Assembly: GCA_036557365.1 (NCBI GenBank)
Contig: DATBHR010000040.1
Location: 25,135 to 89,134, forward strand
DNA length: 64,000 nucleotides
DNA from: DATKHR01 sp036557365
GTDB lineage: Bacteria > Acidobacteriota > Vicinamibacteria > Vicinamibacterales > CAVVIG01
Direction: 5' to 3'
Position 1 is the first letter of the stretch. Each line of letters starts with the position of its first letter. The notes under the pieces were generated by a model. It had not been told where the DNA came from. It saw only the letters and a program-made list of their open reading frames with translations, and searched no databases. Below, in pieces: positions 48,004 through 55,090 of the stretch. The position numbers and the translations under genes are program-made.

Positions 48004-48047
48004 CGTAAGAGCGTAGACCTTTCCGAACGGCGGCCTTGATCAGACAT

Positions 48048-48098
48048 GAGGCGCCGAAGCCAGGGACGATCGTCCTGGTTTCGGCGCCTCTCTTTTTT
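48048..48098 (+). terminator. Strong rho-independent terminator
   Basis: A long stem starts GAGGCGCCGAA and ends TTCGGCGCCTC, with CCAGG/CCTGG pairing inside and an apical GACGATCGTC, followed by TCTTTTTT. This is the clearest intrinsic terminator in the window. It closes the transcription unit begun at 44217. Confidence 0.9.
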
Positions 48099-48149
48099 GT
48101 ACAGCTGCGGATCAGAACGGGCGGGCCTCGTCGCGAGTACACTTTGCTC

Positions 48150-49778
48150 GTGCTCCCTCGCTCGCGCGTCGTCTGTGCGGCGCTGGTCGCGATGCTGTCT
48201 CTCGCGTGGGTTCGCGCCCAGGCACCGGTGACGCCGATTCTCGGCAAGATCTCGTTTCCCAACTCCGGTTCGGCGGCCGCGCAGCCTGCGTTCGTCCGCG
48301 GCGTCCTGCTGCTTCACAGCTTCGAGTACGACGACGCGATTGCGGCATTTCGGGAGGCGCAGCGCATCGATCCGGGATTCGCGCTGGCGTACTGGGCCGA
48401 GGCGCTCAGCTACGACCAGCCGTTGTGGTTCAACGAGAACATCGACAAGGCGCGCGCGGCGCTCGCGCGTCTCGCGCCGACGGCAGCCGCGCGACAGGCG
48501 AAGGCGCCGACCGCGAGAGAAAAGGGCTATCTCGACGCCGTCGAGAAACTCTTCGGAGACGGCTCGAAGTCAGTGCGCAATCGCGCGTACGCCGATCGCA
48601 TGGCCGAACTGTCGCGTGCCAATCCAGCCGACGACGAGGCCGCTGCCTTCTGCGCGCTCGCGCTGCTCGGGACGATTCCCAACGGCGAGCGCAACACCCA
48701 GATTTCGCTCGAGGCGGGCCGCATCGCGACGGACATCCTCAAGCGCAATCCGCTGCATCCCGGCGCTGCGCACTACGCCCTTCACGCGTACGACGATGGA
48801 GAGCACGCGGCGATGGGGCTCGAGGCGGCGCGGATTTACGCGAAGATCGCGCCGGCGTCGAGCCACGCGCAGCACATGCCGTCGCATGCGTTCCTGCCGC
48901 TCGGGTTGTGGGACGAAGCGTCGAGGTCCGACGAGGCTGCATGGCGCACGTCGGTCGATCTGGCGCGGCGAAAAGGACTGTCGGCCGCGCAGCACGATTA
49001 TCACGCGCTCGGCTGGCTGCACTACGAGTACCTCCAGCAGGGACGGTTCGCGCAGGCGAAGTCGCTGACGCCGTTCGTCGAGCGCGCGCTGGCCGAATCC
49101 GGCCGCGGCGGACCGGTCACCGCCATGCACCACGTCGAGAGCGAGATCGGCCGCGGCAACGGACCGCTCTCGCTGCAGAACGAGCTCGCCTCCATGCGCG
49201 CCCGCTTCATCGTCGAGAGCGGCAACTGGGATGCGATGAAGGGGCAGGGGTCGTTCGGCAACGTGGACGAGCTGTTCGCGCTGGGGCTCGCGAGCCTGAA
49301 GCTGGGCGACGGCGCGCGCGTGGAAGCTGCGCTGGAGCAGCTGCAGGGTGCGCGTGCGGCGGCGCCTGACGCGGCGAACAAACAAATCGCCGAGATCATG
49401 TATCGCGAGGTCGGCGGCGCGTATCAGCTGATGCGAGGCGAGAAAGCCAACGGCCTCGCGACCCTGGCGGCGGCCGCGAAGCTCGAGGCCGCGATGCCGA
49501 AGCCGATCGCGCGTCCGTATCCGATCAAACCGGCGGGGGAGCTGTACGCCGAGGCACTCCTGCAGTTCGGCGATGCGGCCGGCGCCGTGCGCGAATTTCA
49601 GGCGGCGTTGAAGCGCACGCCGCGGCGCGCGCAGTCGATGATCGGCCTCGCGCGCGCGGCCGCGGCCGCGAAGCAGCCGGCGCTGGCGTCGAAGACCGCG
49701 CGGGAGTTCGTCGCGATGTGGAAGGGCGCGGATGCGGGGCGGCCGGAGGTGAAGGAAGCCCAGGCGCTCGCGCGTTGA
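48150..49778 (+). CDS. Exported TPR-repeat protein
   Basis: A 542-aa protein with signal LPRSRVVCAALVAMLSLAWVRAQ. Helical repeats start FVRGVLLLHSFEYDDAIAAFREAQRIDPGFALAYWAEAL (a TPR unit) and end LLQFGDAAGAVREFQAALKRTPRRAQSMIGLARAAA. The central part has HPGAAHYALHAYDDGEHAAMGLEAARIYAKIAPASSHAQHMPSHAFLPLGLWDEA, a His-rich segment seen in a widespread exported TPR family of unknown function. GTG 48150 is chosen because it begins the signal and TACACT lies 6 nt upstream (leaderless-like); TTG at 48144 is an alternative. Convergent with the sulfite-oxidase-like gene (18-bp gap). Confidence 0.8.
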   Translation: MLPRSRVVCAALVAMLSLAWVRAQAPVTPILGKISFPNSGSAAAQPAFVRGVLLLHSFEYDDAIAAFREAQRIDPGFALAYWAEALSYDQPLWFNENIDKARAALARLAPTAAARQAKAPTAREKGYLDAVEKLFGDGSKSVRNRAYADRMAELSRANPADDEAAAFCALALLGTIPNGERNTQISLEAGRIATDILKRNPLHPGAAHYALHAYDDGEHAAMGLEAARIYAKIAPASSHAQHMPSHAFLPLGLWDEASRSDEAAWRTSVDLARRKGLSAAQHDYHALGWLHYEYLQQGRFAQAKSLTPFVERALAESGRGGPVTAMHHVESEIGRGNGPLSLQNELASMRARFIVESGNWDAMKGQGSFGNVDELFALGLASLKLGDGARVEAALEQLQGARAAAPDAANKQIAEIMYREVGGAYQLMRGEKANGLATLAAAAKLEAAMPKPIARPYPIKPAGELYAEALLQFGDAAGAVREFQAALKRTPRRAQSMIGLARAAAAAKQPALASKTAREFVAMWKGADAGRPEVKEAQALAR

Positions 49779-49796
49779 CTGTTCACCATCGCCTCG

Positions 49797-50936
49797 CTAC
49801 GTCGCTTCAATGACGACATCGCGAACGTAATAAAACAGATCGAGTCGCCGCGTGCGGATGGTGGGATCCGTCACCTTCAGCACGATCGAATAGCGGCCCG
49901 GCTCCGACGGCGTCCACGTATGCGTCCACAGGCTCCACGTCAGCGTCGACGAAGGCAGCGGACAGTGCTCGACCTTCACCCACGGCTCTGACGGCTTGAA
50001 GCGGATGGCGAGCGCGTCCGTCGGCGCGGAGCCGCCCCAGATGATGCCGACGACGCGGTAAAAGACCTTGCCGGCGCGCGCCCATTTCTCGATGCGGACC
50101 GGGGTCGCCGCCGTGTCGATGATCGCCGGCGTGTAGTCGCGCGCGAGATCTGGTTCGGCGTCCTGATGCGTCCGGCCGGCGTACTCCGCCATCTGGCTCG
50201 TCCGCGGCGCATCGTCCGGCACGAGGTCGATGCGGTTGACCCACTTGATGCACGCGCAGCCGTACCAGCCGGGCACGACGAGGCGGACCGGCGCGCCGTG
50301 ATCGGGCGTCAGCGGCGTGCCGTTCATCCGGGCCCCGAGAAAGGCGCGCTGCAGATCGTCGCGCGTGAAAATCCAGCTCGCGCCGCGGATCGACGTCCTC
50401 GTCGGCGCCGTCTCATCGTCGAAGCCGGAGACGAGGATGCGATAGCGGGATGCTGTCGGAAGAATCCGCTCGAGCAGCGGCAGGACGCGGACGCCGTCCC
50501 AGTCGGCGACGCTCATCAGGCCGAAGTTCGCCGGGTCGCTGTTGCCGGCACACTCGATCAACACCTGCCCGGTCGGCTGACGAAGCGCGTCGAGCGATCG
50601 GATGTCGAGCGTGGCCGGCTGCTTGACGAGCCCGCCGAGCGTAACCGTCCACGACTCCACCGGCGGCAGCTTCGGCGACGCCGCGGTTCGAAGGAAGAAC
50701 CGATCCGTCGGTGTTGCGAGCGCGTCTGCCGAGAGAGCGGACAGATCGGAAAAAAGGCGCGCGTCGTAACCGTCGCCAAGCTTGCGATTGAGGGGAGTCG
50801 ATCGGCTGTTCTGCGTTGCGAAGGGAAGCGTGCCGACGAGGTGCGCGTCAGCGGGCGGCTGCAGGCGCGCGAGAGCGGGAGCGAGGAGCGAAGCGGCGAG
50901 AAATTCGCGCCGGCTGACGCGGCCAGCTTCGCTCAT
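49797..50936 (-). CDS. Sulfite-oxidase-like molybdopterin enzyme with Tat signal
   Basis: A 379-aa oxidoreductase. The N-terminal MSEAGRVSRREFLAASLLAPALA is a twin-arginine signal. The molybdopterin domain shows FLRTAASPKLPPVESWTVTLGGLVKQPATLDI and LIECAGNS with C129 as the expected Mo-coordinating cysteine. RGASWIFTRDDLQRAFLGARMNGTPLTPDHGAPVRLVVPGWYGCACIKWVNRI is typical of the SuoX/YedY superfamily. The C-terminal ~120 residues match the Mo-co dimerisation domain (KVFYRVVGIIWGGSAPTDALAIRFKPSEPWVKVE). A periplasmic sulfite or methionine-sulfoxide-type reaction is plausible; no heme subunit gene is adjacent. Confidence 0.9.
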   Translation of the reverse strand: MSEAGRVSRREFLAASLLAPALARLQPPADAHLVGTLPFATQNSRSTPLNRKLGDGYDARLFSDLSALSADALATPTDRFFLRTAASPKLPPVESWTVTLGGLVKQPATLDIRSLDALRQPTGQVLIECAGNSDPANFGLMSVADWDGVRVLPLLERILPTASRYRILVSGFDDETAPTRTSIRGASWIFTRDDLQRAFLGARMNGTPLTPDHGAPVRLVVPGWYGCACIKWVNRIDLVPDDAPRTSQMAEYAGRTHQDAEPDLARDYTPAIIDTAATPVRIEKWARAGKVFYRVVGIIWGGSAPTDALAIRFKPSEPWVKVEHCPLPSSTLTWSLWTHTWTPSEPGRYSIVLKVTDPTIRTRRLDLFYYVRDVVIEAT

Positions 50937-50956
50937 GCCGTGCAGGGTAACACGCA

Positions 50957-51096
50957 GGACCGCTGGGACAGGCAGGACAGATAGGACGGATGGGACAGAT
51001 GGGACAGATGGGAATTTCTCCGTCCCACTCGACCCGTCCGACCGATCCGTCCAATCGGTCCTATCTCTCCTACCTGCCCTACCCGACCCACCAGCG
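50957..51096. repeat. Inverted pair of simple repeats (GGGACAGAT / ATCCGTCC types)
   Basis: The left half repeats GGACAGATAGGACGGATGGG-type 9-bp units. The right half is pyrimidine-rich (CCGTCC, CCAATCGGTCC, CCTACCTGCCCTACCCGACCC). The two can pair imperfectly in either strand's RNA. It fills the gap between two minus-strand genes and may end the NHL-gene transcript. Confidence 0.65.
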
Positions 51097-51098
51097 CT

Positions 51099-52292
51099 CT
51101 ACTGGCTCGTGTGCTTCGGCCAGACCGTGCCCTGTTCCTCGCCCTTGGTCACCGTCTGCATCCCTTTGTAGAGGAAGCGCTGCAGACGCCGACCGTCGTA
51201 GGTTTCGGTCGTATAGATGTTGCCCTTCGAGTCGGTCGCGATGCTGTGGACCGCGTAGAACTGGCCGGGCATCTTGCCGCCGTCGCCGAAGCTGGTGAGG
51301 ATTTCGAGCGACTGCCGATCGAGAATCCAGACGCGCTCGTCCTTGCCATCAGCGAGGTAGATGAACTTCTGCTGCGGATCGTTCGAGAACGCGATGTCCC
51401 ACGTGGAGCCGTCGCCGAGCGTCCGCTTGCTGACCCAGGATTCCTTCACGAACTTGCCGTCCGGCGTAAACACCTGGATGCGATCGTTCACGCGGTCGCA
51501 GACGTAGACGAGGCGGTCCTTCGACATTTCAGCGCAGTGCACCGGATTCCGGAACTGCTGCGCCGGCGCCGCATCCGGGTTGTAGCGTCCGAGGTTCGCG
51601 TCGTCCGGCTTGTTGCCGTACGCGCCCCAGAAGCGCTTGAACTTGCCGGTGTCGGCGTCGATGACGGCGACGCGCTTGTTGCCGTAGCCGTCCGAGATGT
51701 ACGCCTCGTTCTCCTTCGCGTCGATGAAGATCTTCGCCACCTGTCCGAAGTGTTCGGTGCTGTTGCTGTCAGGCTGGACGCCCTTCTTGCCGAACATCGA
51801 GATGAACTTGCCGTCCTGCGTGAACTTCAGCACGAGGCCGTCGCCGCCGCCATTGCCGCCAATCCAGACGTTGCCCTTATGGTCGATCGTGATCCCGTGA
51901 TTCGACGAAGGCCACTGATAGCCGTCACCGTCGCTGCCGCCCCAGTGGCGGAGCAGGGTGCCCTGCTGATCGAACTCCAGGATGGGCGGCGCTTTCGAGC
52001 AGCACGCGCCCGTCTTCGCGTCGGCCGCGGCTTCGAGCGCGTTCACCGTATCGGGACGATGGACGATCCAGATGTGATCGTTGGCGTCGACGCCAACGCC
52101 GATTGACATGCCCTGATACCAGCCGTTCGGCAGCGGCTTGGGGAACGTCGGATCGACCTCGAAGCGCGGGACCTGGATCTTCGCGCCGTTCGACGCCTGC
52201 GCCGTCGCATGCTTCTCGAGGACGCCCTGCCCGATGCCGAGCGCCGCGAACAGCGCGGCGAGCGAGATGCCGATCAACAGGTTTCTCTTCAT
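51099..52292 (-). CDS. NHL-repeat beta-propeller protein, paralogue 1
   Basis: A 397-aa exported propeller with signal LLIGISLAALFAALGIGQGV. NHL-type blades include WPSSNHGITIDHKGNVWIGGNGGGDGLVLKFTQDGKFISMFG, KIFIDAKENEAYISDGYGNKRVAVIDADTGKFKRFWG, MSKDRLVYVCDRVNDRIQVFTPDGKFV and FSNDPQQKFIYLADGKDERVWILDR. A vicinal Cys pair (KTGACCSKAPPILEFDQQG) is shared by all three paralogues here. The family resembles the peptidyl-alpha-hydroxyglycine alpha-amidating lyase-like NHL proteins, but the metal and catalytic residues of true PAL cannot be confirmed. Its ATG is exactly 20 nt after the hairpin of repeat copy B. Confidence 0.82.
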   Translation of the reverse strand: MKRNLLIGISLAALFAALGIGQGVLEKHATAQASNGAKIQVPRFEVDPTFPKPLPNGWYQGMSIGVGVDANDHIWIVHRPDTVNALEAAADAKTGACCSKAPPILEFDQQGTLLRHWGGSDGDGYQWPSSNHGITIDHKGNVWIGGNGGGDGLVLKFTQDGKFISMFGKKGVQPDSNSTEHFGQVAKIFIDAKENEAYISDGYGNKRVAVIDADTGKFKRFWGAYGNKPDDANLGRYNPDAAPAQQFRNPVHCAEMSKDRLVYVCDRVNDRIQVFTPDGKFVKESWVSKRTLGDGSTWDIAFSNDPQQKFIYLADGKDERVWILDRQSLEILTSFGDGGKMPGQFYAVHSIATDSKGNIYTTETYDGRRLQRFLYKGMQTVTKGEEQGTVWPKHTSQ

Positions 52293-52312
52293 CGATTCAC
52301 CATTCTTTACTT

Positions 52313-52397
52313 GCGCTGGGGCCCCACCCCCAGCGCGTTCTTCCGCTGATGCTTCGCTCCGGCGTCACAGGCCGTCGCTCAGCATGGCCGCAGGCGC
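52313..52397 (-). repeat. Interspersed ~85-nt element, copy B (5' leader of NHL paralogue 1)
   Basis: On the minus strand it starts GCGCCTGCGGCCATG and ends in arms GCGCTGGGG and CCCCAGCGC around the loop GTGGGG. The hairpin's last base (52313) is exactly 20 nt before the start codon at 52292, the same spacing as copy A to the cytochrome c gene. Internal GCTGA/TCAGC and CGGC/GCCG pairings suggest a second stem. Confidence 0.78.
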
Positions 52398-52407
52398 TTC
52401 TTTGCTT

Positions 52408-52493
52408 GCGCCGGGGCCCCACCCCCAGCGCGTTTCTTCCGCTGATGCTTCGTTCCGACTTCACAGGCCGTCGCTCAGCATGGCCGCAGGCGC
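52408..52493 (-). repeat. Interspersed ~85-nt element, copy C (tandem to copy B)
   Basis: A diverged tandem copy, 95 bp from copy B. It begins immediately after the stop codon of NHL paralogue 2. Its hairpin arms read GCGCTGGGG and CCCCGGCGC, so the U-A pair of copy B is a U-G wobble here. Inner stem bases differ from copy B but again can pair (CGAC/GTCG). Confidence 0.75.
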
Positions 52494-53645
52494 CTATTTC
52501 TTCACGAACTTCTGGACGCGTTTTCCTTCGTACGTCTCGCCGGTGTAGACGTTCCCCTTCGAGTCGACGGCGACGCTGCCGACACCGTAGAACTGTCCGG
52601 GATATCGTCCGCCGCTGCCGATCGATCCGATCTCCTTGAGCGACGCCTTGTCGAGCACCCACACCTTCTTGTCGTGGCCGTCGGCGACGTAGACCAGTTT
52701 CTGATCGGGCGAAAAGGCGACATCCCACACGCTGCCGTCGCCGGTCGTTGTCTTCGAGACGACGGCTTCCTTCACGAACTTTCCGTCCTTCTGGAAAACC
52801 TGGATGCGATCGTTCTGGCGATCGCAGACGTAGACCATGCCGTCCTTGGCGATCTTGACGCAGCTGACGGTGTGGAACTGCTTCGCCGGCTCGCCGTTCG
52901 GGTTGTACGCCTGCGTCGCCTCGTCGCTCGGCTTCTCGCCGTACGCGCCCCACGCACGCTTGAACGCTCCGGTGTTCGCATCGAAGACGACGATGCGACG
53001 GTTCTGGAATCCGTCGGCGACGTACACCTCATTCGCCGTATCGTCGACCGCGATGGCGCTCGGTCCGTTCAGGTTCGACTGGCTGTCGTTCTTGCCTGTC
53101 TGGCCGGCCTTGCCGATCTGCATCACGAACTTGCCGTCCTTGCTGAACTTCAGGACCTGCGCGTCGGCCGGCGGGGGAGCAGGCGCTTCCCCGCCGCGTC
53201 CGCGGCCGCCGCGTCCGGCTGGAGCGAGCGACGGCGTGGCCATTCCTCCCGCCACCCAGACGTTGCCCTTGCCATCGACGGCGATGCCGGCCGGGTTGTT
53301 CGGCCAGTCATATCCCTTGGTGTCCTTGGGTTCCCAGTTGGCGACGAGGTCGCCGGCCGGGTTGAAGGCGAGAATCTGCGGCGCCGCGTAACAGCACATG
53401 CTGGCCCACGGTTCGAGCGCGGGGCCTTTCTCCATCATCTGCAGCGAGTCGACGCCGCGATGGACCACCCAGATCCGGTCCTGCGCGTCCACGGCGACGC
53501 CGGTCACGGATCCGAGAATCCACTTCTTCGCGACGGGAAACGGTTTCGGCCAGAGCCGTTCGACTTCGAATGCAGGTGCCTGCGCGAGTCCCTCAGCGAC
53601 GAACAGAACGAGAACGATCCCGCTCAGCGACACGATCCGCTTCAT
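52494..53645 (-). CDS. NHL-repeat beta-propeller protein, paralogue 2
   Basis: A 383-aa exported propeller with signal IVSLSGIVLVLFVAEGLAQ. Blades include WPNNPAGIAVDGKGNVWVAGG, ILAFNPAGDLVANWEPKDTKGYDWPNN, AIAVDDTANEVYVADGFQNRRIVVFDANTGAFKRAWGAYG, VYVCDRQNDRIQVFQKDGKFV and FSPDQKLVYVADGHDKKVWVLD. It has the family's vicinal Cys (SMCCYAAPQIL) and a Gly/Pro-rich insert (GRGGRGRGGEAPAPPPADA). Likely a periplasmic binding or lyase-like protein; reaction unknown. The downstream gap to paralogue 1 is filled by repeat copies C and B. Confidence 0.82.
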   Translation of the reverse strand: MKRIVSLSGIVLVLFVAEGLAQAPAFEVERLWPKPFPVAKKWILGSVTGVAVDAQDRIWVVHRGVDSLQMMEKGPALEPWASMCCYAAPQILAFNPAGDLVANWEPKDTKGYDWPNNPAGIAVDGKGNVWVAGGMATPSLAPAGRGGRGRGGEAPAPPPADAQVLKFSKDGKFVMQIGKAGQTGKNDSQSNLNGPSAIAVDDTANEVYVADGFQNRRIVVFDANTGAFKRAWGAYGEKPSDEATQAYNPNGEPAKQFHTVSCVKIAKDGMVYVCDRQNDRIQVFQKDGKFVKEAVVSKTTTGDGSVWDVAFSPDQKLVYVADGHDKKVWVLDKASLKEIGSIGSGGRYPGQFYGVGSVAVDSKGNVYTGETYEGKRVQKFVKK

Positions 53646-53698
53646 GCGCCCTCCCGGCGGGGGAGTATAGCGCGAGAAAAGCCTGAGTAGAGGGAGTA

Positions 53699-53845
53699 GG
53701 GGTCAGGGGTTAGGGGTTAGGGGTCAGGGGTGAGTGAAGGGCTAAGGGCTTAGTGCTTAGCGCAAAGAAAAAGGGCGAGAGTAGAGAGCAGTGAGCCCTC
53801 AACCCTTCGCCCTTCTCTAATCTCTAACACCTAACCCCTAACCCC
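53699..53845. repeat. Telomere-like GGGG(TTA/TCA) repeat with inverted arm
   Basis: Five GGGG tracts at a strict 7-nt period (53699, 53706, 53713, 53720, 53727) separated by TCA or TTA form a textbook G-quadruplex motif on the plus strand. The matching C-rich arm CTAACCCCTAACCCCTA (53830-53847) gives a long hairpin with the stop codon of NHL paralogue 3 at its base. Between the arms, AAGGGCGA and TCGCCCTT pair, followed by pyrimidines (minus strand), which resembles a terminator. Confidence 0.8.
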
Positions 53846-55044
53846 TAGTGCGAGGTTGTCTTCGTCGGCCAGACGACGCCCTGGTCCTTCTTCGTGACCG
53901 GCGCGAGACCTTTGTAGACAAACTTCTGGATGCGTTTGCCCTCGTAGGTCTCGGTCGTGTAGATGTTGCCCTTCGAGTCGGTGGCGATGCTGTGGACGGC
54001 GTAGAACGCGCCGGGGTAGCGGCCGCCGTCGCCGAAGCTCGTGAGCTCGGTCATCGACGCGCGATCGAAGATGTGGATCTTCTCGTTCGCGCCGTCAGCC
54101 AGGTAGAAGTACTTCTGCTGCGGATCGCGCGAGAACGCGATGTCCCACACGGCGCCGTCGCCGAGCGTGTTCTTCTCGACGAAGACTTCCTTCTGGAACT
54201 TACCGTCCTTCGTGAACACCTGGATGCGGTCGTTCGGGCGGTCGCAGACGTAGACGAGCCCGTCGTTCGACGGCACCGCGCAGTGCACCGGGTTGCGGAA
54301 CTGCTGCGCGGGCGGCGCGGTCGGATTGTAGCGACCGAGGTTGGTGTCGTCCGGCTTGTTCGCGTAGGCGCCCCAGTAGCGCTTGATCTTGCCGGTGCCC
54401 ATGTCGATCACCGCGACACGGTGGTTGCCGTAGCCGTCGGCGACGTACGCCTCGTTCGCACCCTCGTCCAGCGAGATCTTCGCGACCTTGTTGAACGCCC
54501 ACATGTCGTTGCTGCCGGCGCTCGCGTAGGGAAAGCCGAACTGCTTCACGAACTTGCCCTCGCGCGTGAACACGAGGATCTGGCCGTCCACCGGACCGTT
54601 GCCGCCGATCCAGAGGTTGCCCTTGCTGTCGGGCGTGATGCCGTGGTTCGAGCCGGGCCAGTCGTACCCCTGACCGGGTCCGCCCCATGCCTTGACGAGA
54701 TTGCCTTCCTGGTCGAATTCCAACACCGGCGGCGCGACGTTGCAGCAGTCGGCCGACGGTGGATTCGTCGTGGCGTAGATCTCCTTCGGGTTCAGGTTTC
54801 CTTCACCGCGATGAATGATGTAGATGTGATCCTGGTTGTCGACGCCGACGCCAATCACGTTTCCGTACAGCCAGTGATTCGGCAGCGGCTTCGGCCACAT
54901 CGGATCGACTTCGAACCGCGGCGCCTGTACGCCGCCCTTCGCTTGCGCGGCTGCGCGCTGCTCGAGCAACCGCTGTCCCGCGCCGAGCGCGACGACCGCG
55001 GCCACGAGGCTCGCGCCGACGATGAGATTACGAGTGCGCGTCAT
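53845..55044 (-). CDS. NHL-repeat beta-propeller protein, paralogue 3
   Basis: A 399-aa exported propeller closely resembling paralogue 1: signal NLIVGASLVAAVVALGAGQRL, WPKPLPNHWLYGNVIGVGVDNQDHIYIIHRG, ADCCNVAPPVLEFDQEGNLVKAWGG, WPGSNHGITPDSKGNLWIGGNG, KISLDEGANEAYVADGYGNHRVAVIDMGTGKIKRYWGAYANKPDDTNLG and VYVCDRPNDRIQVFTKDGKF. The vicinal Cys pair is conserved. ATG 55044 follows a G-rich ribosome site (GGAGGGGG). It is the first gene of the minus-strand NHL series and is divergent from the HupE-like gene. Duplication within this cluster is clear. Confidence 0.82.
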   Translation of the reverse strand: MTRTRNLIVGASLVAAVVALGAGQRLLEQRAAAQAKGGVQAPRFEVDPMWPKPLPNHWLYGNVIGVGVDNQDHIYIIHRGEGNLNPKEIYATTNPPSADCCNVAPPVLEFDQEGNLVKAWGGPGQGYDWPGSNHGITPDSKGNLWIGGNGPVDGQILVFTREGKFVKQFGFPYASAGSNDMWAFNKVAKISLDEGANEAYVADGYGNHRVAVIDMGTGKIKRYWGAYANKPDDTNLGRYNPTAPPAQQFRNPVHCAVPSNDGLVYVCDRPNDRIQVFTKDGKFQKEVFVEKNTLGDGAVWDIAFSRDPQQKYFYLADGANEKIHIFDRASMTELTSFGDGGRYPGAFYAVHSIATDSKGNIYTTETYEGKRIQKFVYKGLAPVTKKDQGVVWPTKTTSH

Positions 55045-55090
55045 AGGTACCACCCCCTCCATTCGGACGCGAAAGTATACAATTTCTGCC

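Noticed and set aside
53699..53845. GGGGTTA array as a true telomere or replicon end
   Set aside because: It is an internal intergenic array with a complementary arm and intact genes on both sides.
51099..55044. The NHL proteins as peptide-amidating lyases working with the RiPP cluster
   Set aside because: They are 40 kb away, exported and in their own duplicated cluster; only a loose family resemblance to PAL links them to peptides.
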